64,000 bases of DNA from Botrytis cinerea B05.10. Lineage: Eukaryota; Ascomycota; Leotiomycetes; Helotiales; Sclerotiniaceae. Numbering within the stretch: position 1 is the first letter of the stretch; every line of letters starts with the position of its first letter. The notes below the pieces were generated by a model, which saw nothing but the letters and a program-made list of their open reading frames with translations, was not told the DNA's origin and searched no databases. The stretch is taken from assembly GCF_000143535.2 (NCBI RefSeq), contig NC_037315.1:496001-560000 (forward strand). Direction: 5' to 3'. Below are positions 1 to 11,399 of the stretch, one piece after another. A program made the position numbers and the translations under genes.

Positions 1-2676
1 ATAGCGAACGTGTTACGTCTGCTTGCTGAAACTGTCGACAAGTGCAAAAAGCTAGGTGAGGCCTTGCCTCCGTCTGTGTCAGGACAGCTGCTAATTGATG
101 TCTGGGGTCACGCAGCAATCTCAGAAACTACTCAAATTATTTCAGAACTTAGTGATGATGAGGATTCCCGTGGGCGTCAGGCTACTCTATCGCCGGAGGA
201 GTCTACACCGCGGTCATTTTCTCCTTGGTCAGATGCCTCTGACACGCAGTTGGAGAACGAGGTTGAAAGCCTATGCTCTAGCGACCCGTTGCACAAGACC
301 ATAAAAGACGTCGAGATGATGCTTGATCAACTCGCTAGGATCGCCGTTGCAGTCCGACGGTCAGGCAGGCGGTCACGACTTCAGAAAGCAGACCAACGCT
401 TTAAACCAGCGGAGCACGAGGAGTTGCAGAAACATCTAACCACTATTTTACTCGCGCGTCCAGAGTTTTCGGAAGACCAAATTGACGTGTCAAAGCTAAG
501 TGAGATACAACAACGTCTGGTTCATTGTAATCTCATGCGTCGTAACCGTCTCTTGTATGCGCAACAACATTCGATATGGCTAGATACAGATGCTGCGGCA
601 CGTCTATCTCAAGGGCAGGCCAATAATACCCACCCAACAGCCAGTGAAGAGCCAGCCAAGGAAAAACAGAAATCGCTACCGCTCACTACGAAGCCTTCGA
701 GTGAAGCACCGGCCGTTTTAGCAAATCCCACCATAAGAACAGGAACTAGTGCATCTGCGGTGAGCAACTCTGTTACTTTACCGCTGGATGTATTACCAGT
801 ACCGGCCGCTTCAACTATAATGTCATCGACTGTGATCAATCTCAAATACCCGCGCCCTCCAAAAATAGAAAAGGGAGCGCGTATTTTCATGTGTCCGTGT
901 TGCTGCCAAACACTTCCCGTGACATTATCGGAAGGTAACAGGTGGAAGTGAGTCAAGCTTGGACAGGATCCCGAATAATGCTAATAATTCAGAAAACACG
1001 TTGCGGATGACCTTAGTCCATACACGTGTATATTGCCAGATTGCGTAAACCCCGAAGTCCTCTTCTCCACAAAGGAAACCTGGCGACAGCATTTGCTCGA
1101 GGGGCACCAAAGCTTTGAGTATTGGGTATGCTTTGTCTGTGGAGATGACAAACGATTTCAAAACGAAGACGCTTTTACTGAGCATACGAAGACATTACAC
1201 GCTGCATCTGTGAAGCCCGATCAGATTCCACTCCTGCGAGATATTTGCAAACGATCCACTCCTATGGAGATTAGATCTTGCCCGTTGTGTAATTGGCCAG
1301 ACGGGGAAAAAGGTACTGTTGATCAAGGTGTGCTCCTTGACCACATTGCTATAGGCATACACTCTTTCTCGCTCCGGGCATTACCCTGGGCCGACGATAA
1401 CGGCCAAGAGACCGACGAACGAATTAACAGCAGCGCCAACAAAGTCTATGATTGGCTTGCAACATCCAAGCTGTTGAAAAATCCTCGTGAAGAAAGACCT
1501 TCTCGTGATAGTAAGGTTTATTATTCTGAGCACTTTCAGCGCCATGCATATTTCGCCAATAGTTCGGCAGCTTCGAGCTCTAGCGAACTTGAATCGGACG
1601 ACTCGATAAAAAAAGAGCTCAATAAATGGAAGAAAGAAGGCTCGGTGAGTTTTGGAAGTATAGAAAGCGAATATCTATCTAAGGATGGAGCTGGTAATGA
1701 GACCGTACCATATTCGCAAATTGATTTTAATAATGCTATAGGAGTAAACGCGTCGATGGGAGCAACGCTCCACACGCTCGAAGGCCATGCTCACCCCGTC
1801 ACCTCTGTGGCTTTCTCCCCTGATAGCAAGCAAATTGTCTCTGGCTCTTTGGATAATACAATAAAGCTTTGGGACATTACAACAGGAGCAATGCTTCAAA
1901 CACTCGAAGGCCATACTGACTCCGTCACCTCTGTGGCTTTCTCCCCTGATAGCAAGCAAATTGTCTCTGGATCTTGGGATTATAAGGTAAGGCTTTGGGA
2001 CACTATGACAGGAGCAATGCTCCAGACGCTTGAAGGCCATACCAACATAGTTATCTCAGTAGCTTTCTCGCCTGACGGCAAGCAGGTCGTATCTGGATCT
2101 GACGATGATACAGTACGGCTCTGGGATACAGCGACGGGACTGCAGATTCAGCCAACGCTTGAGGGCCATAAAGACTCAGTTATCTCAGTAGCTTTCTCGC
2201 CTGACGGCAAGCAGGTCGTATCTGGATCTGACGATGATACAGTACGGCTCTGGGATACAGCGACGGGACTGCAGATTCAGCCAACGCTTGAGGGCCATAA
2301 AGACTTAGTCAACTCAGTAGCTTTCTCGCCTGATGGCAAGCAGGTCGTATCTGGATCTTACGATAAGACAGTACGGCTCTGGGATACAGCGACGGGACTG
2401 CAGATTCAGCCAACGCTTGAGGGCCATAAAGACTCAGTCAACTCAGTAGCTTTCTCGCCTGATGGCAAGCAGGTCGTATCTGGATCTGACGATAATACAG
2501 TACGGCTCTGGGATACAGCGACGGGACTGCAGATTCAGCCAACGCTCGAGGGCCATAAAAACTTAGTCAACTCAATAGCTTTCTCGCCTGATGGCAAGCA
2601 GGTCGTATCTGGATCTGACGATAAGACAGTACGGCTCTGGGATATATCTCCGATGATTCAAGCTGCTTTAGCTTGA
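1..2676 (+). CDS. C2H2 zinc-finger / WD40-repeat fusion protein (5' end outside window)
   Basis: Two exons are visible, 1-947 and 993-2676. The 45-nt intron (GTGAGT...CTAATAATTCAG) restores one frame; without it the first frame stops at 951. The frame is open to base 1, so the N-terminus lies upstream. The first part resembles the fungal region annotated as acuF-like/C2H2 (about 292-420 nt: TIKDVEMMLDQLARIAVAVRRS). A Cys/His cluster follows across the splice (CPCCC...H, C..DC...H...H, C..C...H...H), which looks like degenerate C2H2 fingers. An acidic/Ser linker comes next. Seven WD40 repeats fill about 1762-2655, each ending in LWD, enough for one closed propeller. WD40 propellers bind proteins. 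I see no NACHT or enzyme domain here. Repeats 4-7 are almost identical at DNA level, as in HET-D/HET-E type recognition proteins. Role as a recognition or regulatory protein is inference. Confidence 0.85.
1762..2655 (+). repeat. Seven in-frame WD40 repeats (126-129 bp units)
   Basis: Units start at about 1762, 1888, 2014, 2140, 2269, 2398 and 2527. The first three are 42 codons. The last four are 43 codons and differ by only a few bases. Differences cluster at two places in each unit: the residues after EGHK (DSVI, DLVN, DSVN, NLVN) and the residues after SGS (DDD, YDK, DDN, DDK). Confidence 0.9.
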
Positions 2677-3265
2677 AGTATTTTGAGGGAGTCGATAGTC
2701 TATTTCGTGATGATAAAGAAATGATTAACCGAATGTTTTCCAGTGCTGACTAAATGTGGCCTGTTATAAACTCAAGAGAGTGTGCAAAGTGGACACCTTA
2801 ATCGAAGCCCACTGTATATAGATCATGATAATGCTATTAAGAAATTTGGTATGGAGTAAGCAAGGTGAGCGCGATGCGTGTCTAGCAAGGAATTACACTC
2901 TTGCCTAATAATATCACAATACAATGAGTGGATGATATCCATGAGCGATACTTACAGTGAGGTGAGATAATCATTGTTTCTTCATTGTTCTCTCACCGAC
3001 ATAGAATACAGATTCTGCCCAAGATACGTACTTCGGCAACTCGAAAGTATTCCTGAAGCGCCCTTGAACATATCCAGAACATATCTATTGTCAGCTCTAG
3101 ATCATGTATAAAAAGCAACTCATCCCCGTTCCAGATTGATTTTTATACCTCATACCACTTCTGCCTGTAGCATTTCTAGATTCCTCAAAGAACCAAGTAA
3201 AACGTTACGAACAGATCCACTAACTCAATTACCCCAAACTCCACAGCCCAAATTCCGAAAACATC
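2677..3265. other. Intergenic; candidate TATA box at 3105-3112
   Basis: No gene is supported between the WD40 gene and the next small gene. TATAAAAA lies at about 3105-3112, about 155 bp before the ATG at 3266. That fits a core promoter, but it is motif evidence only. Confidence 0.4.
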
Positions 3266-3790
3266 ATGCCGGGAGCACTAACCCATGGCCTCGCCTTATT
3301 AGTGGCAGTCATCTATGCATGTTTCATCTCCGTGGTCCTCATGCCCATATTTCTTCTCTTCAATGCGATTCCGACTCTCCCGAATCAGCTTTATGAGACT
3401 TTCAGAGGATCACAGACCATGAATCGACTTCGCGATAATGGTGTTCCGAACTTGGGGACAGTGATTGAGAATCGAAGAAGACGTCTCGCCGAGCGACCAC
3501 AGCTTCCTGAGGATTCTCCCGGCGCAAGAGACACTCCGGATGATGAGTTACCACAAGCTAGACGAGAGTGGAGAGTCTCTCGTCATGAGATCATGATGGG
3601 GAGAGAATATCGGATTGCGCAGTATCGAGGCTTTCTTCATGAGTTCCAGGAGCGGAATGCGAATCGTGCGCTTCATCCGGGTCAACTCGCTGCTCTTCCG
3701 GAAATCGATGATGCTCTACCTGAACTCGACGATGATTCTACTTCTGACGATGAGTTTGACATCTATGATTGGGAGATGAGTCTCCCTTGA
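3266..3790 (+). CDS. Small single-pass membrane or secreted hypothetical protein
   Basis: Single open frame of 174 codons starting at ATG 3266. An N-terminal hydrophobic stretch (about residues 6-34, LALLVAVIYACFISVV...) could be a signal anchor or signal peptide followed by a second hydrophobic half. The rest is hydrophilic: a basic patch (ENRRRRLAER, about 68-77), then a long acidic C-terminus (DDALPELDDDSTSDDEFD). No recognised domain. A TATAAAAA lies about 155 bp upstream, which supports this start. Could be a lineage-specific membrane protein; function unknown. Confidence 0.55.
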   Translation: MPGALTHGLALLVAVIYACFISVVLMPIFLLFNAIPTLPNQLYETFRGSQTMNRLRDNGVPNLGTVIENRRRRLAERPQLPEDSPGARDTPDDELPQARREWRVSRHEIMMGREYRIAQYRGFLHEFQERNANRALHPGQLAALPEIDDALPELDDDSTSDDEFDIYDWEMSLP

Positions 3791-4796
3791 TATCGCTATT
3801 TTCCTTAATAAGAGAGCAATTCTAAATGTGGTGGTGGTGTCCCTCAGAGGAGGATAAAAATAAATAAAGCTTTAGTTTTTGCAAATTTCCAAATAAATCT
3901 ACACGACAAACAATTGAATGATATTTGAGTGATAATGACAACATAATAACGCAGAAGTTAGACAATTGGGGAGAAAGATTAGTAACCGCTCGAGTGTAAT
4001 GAACAATATATGTCCCCAGAATACATGTTTCACTGCCATTATTGTATCACAGGCGATTTAGATTTTCATGTGCCTGGAAACAACCTTGAGGTAAACAATG
4101 CAAAGTTTTTCTTGTTTCTTTCTGGCCTAAGAGAGATCTAGAACACAAGGAGAGGCAAGATCGTAAAGTTCCGATCTATAGAGAATGTCTTAGAATATGT
4201 CTTATATCATCGAATCTATGCTCAGTTCTGCTCTTACATATGGTCTCTCTGACAGCTATCACGATGACAGTACAGTGTTTCACCATATCATGGCTCCATT
4301 CGACATCGTTTGAAAGAATTTAGGACAGGTATGTATTTCGCATCATTTATGAATGACCAAAACAAAAGTTTGTTTGACAAGGCAACGCCTTTAAGATAGA
4401 GTGATACTGGGATGAATTCAGTGGTTGTCATTATCTAATAATAGAGGAAGTTTTAATTCTTATTACTTTTTACAAATGCTGAAGATCTATGATAGTATGT
4501 GGTTATATATCAATTGGCCCTTGCATTTGCTTGATAAGTGGGTGATTCAGTGAATAATTAAAGGGAGAAATGTCGATCTCGTCAGGTTTTAGGTCACAAG
4601 TCAATAGGGATAAATATGTGTAGATAATAAGTATAGGTAAATTTTGTAGTAAAGTCTCGACTGGTTGTTCGTTTTTTTTTTAATAAAAAAAATCCCGAAA
4701 GAAGCAAATATGCCTGGGCTTGTCATATTCGACTGAGAATTCGCTTGAAGAATGCATGATGTCGTCCCAAGTTTCTCCAGTTATGCCGTAGCACCG
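3791..4796. other. Intergenic, AT-rich, no gene seen
   Basis: AT-rich sequence with a T-run followed by an A-run near 4672-4690. No open frame with coding character and no RNA gene seen. Confidence 0.5.
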
Positions 4797-5072
4797 TCAA
4801 ACCCATGTCTCGTACTTCTCCGATTCGTCATGCACAGGCATTGTTCTTGTCTTTCCATTCCTGGAATGATTCTCAACCTTATTCCAATTTCTCGGATGCA
4901 TCTCGACGTCGCGATGTGACCGGCCAGCGGTACGCGAGCGTTTCTTTGCTGCTTTTCTAGAGTCATCCATTCCGTATCTGTGGTGTTTGTGAGGCCAGAA
5001 GAAAGCCCATGCAAGCATGGCGGCAAGAACGACCATGCAGAAGGCAACGATGGCAATGTGTTCAGGAAGCAT
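4797..5072 (-). CDS. Small single-pass membrane hypothetical protein
   Basis: The minus-strand frame runs 91 codons from the ATG at 5072 (MLPEHIAIVAFCMV...). The frame stays open to an earlier ATG at 5141 (114 codons), which would add a second hydrophobic stretch (LFIFLIIIN). I prefer the shorter form because its single helix (IAIVAFCMVVLAAMLAWAFFW) sits directly at the N-terminus, followed by a His/Lys-rich and then basic cytosolic tail (RKAAKKRSRTAGR). No known domain. Existence as a gene is plausible, not certain. Confidence 0.4.
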   Translation of the reverse strand: MLPEHIAIVAFCMVVLAAMLAWAFFWPHKHHRYGMDDSRKAAKKRSRTAGRSHRDVEMHPRNWNKVENHSRNGKTRTMPVHDESEKYETWV

Positions 5073-5141
5073 CTTGAGATTGAGGTTGGTATCAGGAGTG
5101 TGGTTGATGATGATAAGAAAGATAAAGAGGCATCGAGGCAT

Positions 5142-6017
5142 ATATACTCGGACAATTGGGATTGTTCTTGATATCCACCATAGTTATATCATAATCCAGG
5201 CACAACTAGATCAGATCAACGAACCAAAATACAAAGAACTTTGTAATTGATTGGGCAATCTTCTTTGTTCTTGAAACCTTGTTTTGTTGCGACTCAGCGG
5301 AACTACCACAGGTCATTATCTAGCGAACAACAACAGTAAGTTTTCAATCACGGGCCGGATGATTGCTAAAGATCCTTTTGTCATAAGCAAGGCCTTGAGA
5401 AATGTGAGTTTAGCCTCAAAGCATCATGCCATGCATTTACAACTCATAATTGGGTGGAGAAGCACTTGCTGTCATAGGGGCACAGTAGGATTTTCCAAGC
5501 CAGGGTCAATGGCGAATGAATGGCAAAGAGAGTTATGCATGCCTCTGGAACCAAATGCGAGGATGTTGTGAAGGGCAAACTGGACGGGATTCTGAGCTTA
5601 AAAGTATTGACTCAAATTCGAATCAAGCCAATTTATCCGAACACAACAGGTGCAACACTTGCGACACCATTGGCATTGATGTTGTTCGTTTGTAGAACAT
5701 TATGAAACACCAATTTTCAGAGTTGTGGTTGCAAATATGCCTTGTGTTAGAGCATCAGGGGTCTCAAGGCCATAGGGAAGCTTGGCGGGTCTTACAGTGC
5801 AGGGGATAACTAATAGCCACTAAAATCATCGTGAACAGAGCGGCGTAGTAATATCATAACAGGCTGCCATGCCCATCTAACTTTTCATGTGGCTGTTCTT
5901 TCTTCAACCCACTGCTGTGTTTGAATATTCGACAGGGAATTCGGGTGAACGTCGTGAAAGGATCTGAGGATCTGCGAATCGGGGCACGACTTACACCAAG
6001 ATATTGCGATATTCGAC
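5142..6017. other. Divergent intergenic region, no gene seen
   Basis: Lies between two outward-facing small genes (minus to the left, plus to the right) and presumably holds both promoters. Short open frames here overlap each other and show no coding character. Confidence 0.45.
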
Positions 6018-6551
6018 ATGTCCAACCATCACCCATCGACTTCGATTTCTCGAGCACGACTCACACAGTCATTACCACCATTGCCCGGAGAAGACGCAGT
6101 GCCCATCGAGCCTTACCATGATGATCCAGCAGACGATGAGGATACGGAGGACGGAGAAGGGATGGAAGGAAACCAGACCGATATGAACGAACCTCCTGGA
6201 TATGAGCCAATGCACGATTATCTGGTCAGCAGAGTACGTCGATTAGCTCAAATGAGGCCTCCCGAGTATGCACTATCGTCGCAGGACCATACACACGACA
6301 TACCACTTCAGCATCAAGAACCTTACCGAGACGACCCCTTCATTATCACGATAGACCCAAACCAACCTCCGCCGCCATCTTACGAGGCTTTATATATACA
6401 AACACAAAGAGAATTAGAGATATTGAACGAGGAGATAGATCCAGACATAAGCCATGCCGAGGATGTCTGCAAATGGCTGGTTAGCATGATTTTGATTACT
6501 TTGACAATTATTGCTGTTGGTTTTGCATTCAATTGGGGGCATCCATTTTAG
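6018..6551 (+). CDS. Tail-anchored membrane protein with three PPxY motifs (possible Rsp5/NEDD4 adaptor)
   Basis: Single exon, 177 residues from ATG 6018. Three PPxY motifs are visible: PPGY (59-62), PPEY (81-84) and PPSY (119-122). PPxY binds WW domains, and in fungi multi-PPxY membrane proteins commonly act as adaptors for the ubiquitin ligase Rsp5. The N-terminal half is acidic and Pro-rich. A single hydrophobic segment (about 154-173, WLVSMILITLTIIAVGFAF) lies four residues from the C-terminus. This makes it tail-anchored, with the motifs facing the cytosol. Topology and the motifs are seen; the adaptor role is inferred. It is not similar enough to Bsd2, Tre1 or Ndfip to name. Confidence 0.6.
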   Translation: MSNHHPSTSISRARLTQSLPPLPGEDAVPIEPYHDDPADDEDTEDGEGMEGNQTDMNEPPGYEPMHDYLVSRVRRLAQMRPPEYALSSQDHTHDIPLQHQEPYRDDPFIITIDPNQPPPPSYEALYIQTQRELEILNEEIDPDISHAEDVCKWLVSMILITLTIIAVGFAFNWGHPF

Positions 6552-7106
6552 AACGGCCCAATCGAACGCCGACGATCGTACAGTTCAGAAGTAAGGGAGG
6601 ACAAGAGTGGAATTATACCCGGCTTATGGAAACGGAAACGGAAATGGGAGCTTGGAGTTTGGAGTTTGGAGTTTGAAATCTACAGTTTGAGTAAGATCTG
6701 GAAATAGGATAACGGTTTGGAAGAGGCGGCTCACCCAAAGATTGTGTCTACTAGATTAGAATACAATTACAACATGTTTTGCCTAACTATTCCCACCTCC
6801 CACACATCGCGAGGACCTTCCAATTTGGGGATGGCACTTTCAGCTACCCACCTACGAGTTGACTTACTATCTAGCATTTACCCCGCCGTTGTCCGAGGGT
6901 GTGTGATAACACATTCATCATCTGAAGCTTCTCTTTCCTTATCATTTCCACGGATAATATCATGATAAACTCTTACTACAAGTATGTACAACATACACTA
7001 GGTTTGTGTGCCAATTTCCTTTTAAATACTCGTAGTCTCTAAAGTTCAAGCCTCCCTGATTCTACTCTGCTATTTTGTATTTCTCAAACTGTCATTTATC
7101 GTTAGC
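6552..7106. other. Intergenic with short TTGGAGT repeat; promoter of amidase gene
   Basis: About three tandem TTGGAGT units at 6653-6676. An AT-rich TTTAAATACT near 7021-7030, about 80 bp before the amidase ATG, is a weak TATA-like candidate. Nothing else seen. Confidence 0.4.
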
Positions 7107-9052
7107 ATGGCACCTGCAACAGTAACAACAGCATCCGGTGCATCTTGGCAAGAGGTTGCCAAAGATAGACAGAGATATCGAGATGAGACTATCGCAGCTA
7201 TCGAGCCAGCTATCCCGGACGTCACGGATATTCCGTTAAACACATTATCAGTTGCGAAAAAAGTACTTACATCCGAGGAGATTGAAATCACAGAAGCTAC
7301 AGTTGAAGATCTAGTAGCCAGACTTGCAAAAGGAGAGTTGAGTTCAACTGAGGTTGCGAAAGCATTCTTAAGAAGAGCTGGGTTGGCCCAGAAAGTGGTA
7401 TGTTCATCCTGGCAGACACTTTTACTATAGACTAATCAAAACTCAGACTAATTGCATCACCGAATTACTACCCGAGCGAGCACTTTCTCGTGCAAAATAC
7501 CTCGACGAATATTTGAGAACAAAAGGAAAGACTATTGGTCCTCTTCACGGTATACCGATCAGCGTGAAAGAACACGTTGGAATCAAAGACCTGGACCATA
7601 ATGCGGGCTTCGTTGCTTGGGTTGGCAAAACAAGTCCAGTTGATTCCCATATTTTAGAAATCCTGTTGAACGCAGGAGCTATATTATATGCTAGGACCAC
7701 ACAACCTCAAACTTTAATGCATTTAGAGACAAGTAATAACATATATGGGTAAGGTGAAGAAAAAAACTCACTTTGACAATGCTAATGTATTTGTTAGAGT
7801 GACTGTAAACCCATTCAATACTACTTTGACTTGCGGTGGCTCGTCGGGTGGTGAAGGGGCGTTGGTTGGATTTAGAGGTTCGTGTCTTGGTATCGGTACT
7901 GACATTGGTGGCTCAATTCGTTCACCGGCGGCAAATAATGGTAAGTAAGAGCGAGACAAATAAATCGAGATATGCTTACTTTCACATAGGTGTATATGGC
8001 TTGAAGCCAACAGCTCGTCGGTTACCGGTAGACGGATGGACTGCAACTATGGCTGGTGCCGAACATATCGTTCCTACAATTGGACCATTATCAACAAGCT
8101 TAGATGGGTGTAAAGTCTTCATGAAAGTACTCATTGATGCAAAACCATGGTTCAAAGAGCCATCTCTTTTACCCTTTCCTTGGCGAGAAGAGAACTTCTT
8201 TCCAAGCAAAAAAATCAAAGTTGCGATTTTATGGGACGATGGGGTTGTCAAACCGCATCCCCCGGTTACAAGGGCCTTGAAACAAGTCGTGGATAAACTC
8301 AAGACGAATGAAAATATAGAAGTGGTTGAGTGGAAACCATATAAGCACGACCTAGCTTGGGAGATAATTGTAAGAGTAATGTCTTCCGAAACCCCATCAC
8401 CGCTAATTGAATATAGGCCAATTTATACTTCTCCGATGGAGGATCGCAGGAACTCGATGCGCTAAAAGAATCCGGGGAACCTCTTCGGCCCCTCACTGAG
8501 CACATCATCACTCAAAACCAGCATCTACAATCTCATAGCATTGCATCGATGTGGAACTCTCAAGTTCAACGGGACATGTATCGTACCGAGTATGCAAATA
8601 CTTGGAACGAAACGGCGACTTCGAAAGGTGCAAATGGTGAGCTGGAAGGAATGGTGGACGTTATACTGTCTCCAGTCGGACCAGGAAGTGCACCAAAACT
8701 AGACACCAGTAAATGGTGGGGCTACACCTCGCAGTGGAATCTGTTAGATTATCCCGCTTTAGTATTTCCAGTTGACAAGGTTGATGTGGAAAAGGATAGT
8801 GGTGAAGAGACGTACACTCCAAGAAATGACAAGGACAAATACAATTGGGATCTATGGGAGCAGTTTGGGGCTGAAGGTTATAAAGACGCACCTATTAGCT
8901 TACAGTTGATAGGAAGACGGTTAGTAATTATCCCAATTAGAAAGAACTCTGGCTAATACAATTTAATTCACAGGTTTGAAGACGAGAAGGTCATCCAAGC
9001 TTTGGAGATAATCCAAGAGCAAACTGGATTACCGTTTGTTGAATACGTCTGA
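7107..9052 (+). CDS. Amidase signature family enzyme, acetamidase (AmdS) type
   Basis: Six exons: 7107-7397, 7447-7748, 7798-7940, 7990-8369, 8417-8919, 8974-9052. Introns of 49, 49, 49, 47 and 54 nt, all GT-AG, give one 565-residue frame. Amidase-signature enzymes hydrolyse carboxamides to acid and ammonia with a Ser-cisSer-Lys triad. All three are visible: Lys138 ([11 protein letters not shown]), cis-Ser213 (GGSSGGEG) and nucleophile Ser237 (DIGGSIR). Their spacing (75 and 24 residues) matches the 142/217/241 triad known in fatty-acid amide hydrolase. Length fits fungal acetamidases (about 540-570). No signal peptide, so probably cytosolic. Substrate cannot be told: acetamide, another aliphatic amide or an indole-acetamide type are all possible. 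No linked genes suggest a pathway. Confidence 0.93.
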
Positions 9053-10952
9053 AAGATCTCAATCGAATGGAGATAATTCCAATAACCATCATCAACTATT
9101 TTTTTATCTGCTTCACAAACTTGAGAATCATCTGTGAAATTAATCCAGCGTGCCAAGTGAATTATGTTGTAATGACTCTAAAGATGTAGGGGCTCGCCTA
9201 TTTCTGTTGGAATGTCTCATCAATTCGAGGGTACCATCGCAATGGTCAGGTATGTGCCCTCTTGGCGATGTTGACCTCTAAAGATGCGATCTCGATGTGA
9301 TCTCGATGCGACTCGTGTGATATGATTGTATATCATTCATCGTGCTGCCTCAAAACAGGCCAACAGCCAATTTGAGGGTCTATGCGACAGGCAACCGAAA
9401 AACTATTTGATGGCCTAGACGATGAGAATCACTGACAGCTGGAACCTGGAAATACAGCTTCACTGAGAGATCAAGAGATGAGATAGCGTCCACAAGCCTT
9501 CCTTGCTATTCTCCACAGCTCAAGCATTCTCTGCCATGTCTTTGACTCGCGCCAACCTTTACATTGAAACTAAGGCATCTCATCACACAATATTAGATCG
9601 TATTTTTACTCCCGCCGTTCTTCCTTGTCTCCACAGCTTACCACCTATGTATGATCCACATTAGAATTTGGACGCCTGACGTAGCCTCTAGCAGCTTGGC
9701 ACTTTCCTACAACTCCCGGAAAATATCCCACCGAACTATAAAATCACATTCGATCCGGTGTTACTCCGTCCTTTTGGTAATGATTAACTAAGGATTGTCG
9801 ATACGCTTGACATGCAGAAAATAAGATAGTGTTGGGAGGCTCAATGTTAAATGAACTGAGCAAGTGCCTGGCAATGTCCCGTGCTGGTGTTGTTTCTATT
9901 TTCAGATGTGGGCCTGGTCTTTGACGATGGGACCACCAACTACAGAGTAAACTTTGGAAGCGCGTCGCGATAGACGGATTGATCGTGGACTTGATGGGAA
10001 ATACGTAGAGGGCTGAGGGATGAGGGATGAGATATGAAAGCCTTGAGGTGCGTTCTTCTTGCTCTCTATCAGAGAATGTTCGTTCATCTTGAAACTCCAT
10101 ATTCGAACACAAATGCGAAGTGATACCGTGACAGCTGCCAAGAGTTGACGGCTAAAATCCTAAAATCACTCCTCCCACTTTTCATCCACCTTCGCCTTCT
10201 ATCGATGCAAATTAACTTACAAGAAACAATCTTCATCTGGCCAACATCATCACATCTATCCCACCACTCGCAGATGACTGCGCCATATCTCACCCCGCAC
10301 TAGGCACAACATCCATCTGGACCCTCCCAGTGCTCTCATTGGACAATGCCATCCTTCTCCCGGCGTCAAAGGTCTGGAGAGTTCCCATGCATAAGCTATG
10401 GATGAAAAGCACGCCTCTCCCCACAAAAGTTCGTGCATTTCCCACGAGGTTCCTTATCAATACCATGACATGCGCACAAAATATGGAGTGCATGGATGCC
10501 ACATGGTCTGTAGGAATAAGATTATGGAGGAATCTCTTCCTAAGCGTTGATGTGTGATGGAGGAGGAAGTTGAGGAAGAAGATTCAGGGAAGATTGATGT
10601 AAGAAGGTCGATGAGCCTCATTTCTGGTCTTTATGTACTGGACATATCTCCCAGTTTTCGTTCACATTTTTCACTCTTGGTACCGATAAGTTTGCGGCCA
10701 CACTTTCTTTCTTGTCTTTCTTTAATCGATCGCATTCGTTTTACTTTTGGTCACTTTGCGTACTTGGCATTATTGAATGACGTGCGTGTTTGTTGTTCGT
10801 TTTTGCTGCTGGAACTTCATTGGATTGTGAGAGTGCATTCTGATACACATTCTTTACTTATATCACACACTCCACGTCTCGGAGAAACTATCTTTAAATA
10901 CTTATTCCAAATCACCGAATTCGATTACACTGCGTCACGAACATTGCCCGAA
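9053..10952. other. 1.9-kb intergenic region, no gene supported
   Basis: Several short open frames on both strands overlap one another and lack splice-consistent continuation. No RNA gene seen. Confidence 0.45.
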
Positions 10953-11399
10953 ATGTCTTCCTCAGCTGCCTCCTACGATCTCACCTCAAACCCTCCTTTC
11001 ACACCAAAAAGCAGAGCACCGGTTCGATCCTCTTCAACTTCCTCCACAACCTCCTCGCCATCACCATCACCCTCATCTCACATCTTTCAATCTACTCCCA
11101 AACCACTCGTTCTCATGCGTTCCTTCTCTGCATCCTCGACATCCTCCATATCCTCAACGCAATCCCGAACTTCCCAGCCCTCATCACCATTCCTCGAACC
11201 ACCTTCACGATATGAATCAAGACATCCTAGTGAGCTCATCTATAGACGAATGCCGGATAGTCCCAAACCTCATTATTTTTATGAGAGACCTGGGTTTTTC
11301 ATCCCAAAGAGATCGGCGCCTAAAGCGCCGGGTGAGCCAAGGTCAAAGGTGATTTTTATTGGAGGGATGGATGGGAATGAAGAGGACGATGATGAATGA
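10953..11399 (+). CDS. Ser/Pro-rich low-complexity hypothetical protein
   Basis: I take ATG 10953 (MSSSAASYDL) as the start, giving 148 residues. The frame is open further upstream, but that part is hydrophobic and reads like leader sequence. The protein is very rich in Ser/Thr/Pro (about residues 20-85). It then has a more ordered segment with aromatic residues (about 88-120, RYESRHPSELIYRRMP...YFYERPGFF) and an acidic end (GNEEDDDE). Similar short Ser-rich proteins ending in a conserved Tyr/Phe patch occur in filamentous fungi, but I cannot name a family. An overlapping plus frame at 11359-11583 also looks protein-like, so a frameshift or second exon is possible. Confidence 0.5.
   Translation: MSSSAASYDLTSNPPFTPKSRAPVRSSSTSSTTSSPSPSPSSHIFQSTPKPLVLMRSFSASSTSSISSTQSRTSQPSSPFLEPPSRYESRHPSELIYRRMPDSPKPHYFYERPGFFIPKRSAPKAPGEPRSKVIFIGGMDGNEEDDDE

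Noticed and set aside
1675..2040. Open frame on the minus strand across the WD40 repeats
   Set aside because: Its repeat pattern is the mirror of the WD40 coding repeats.
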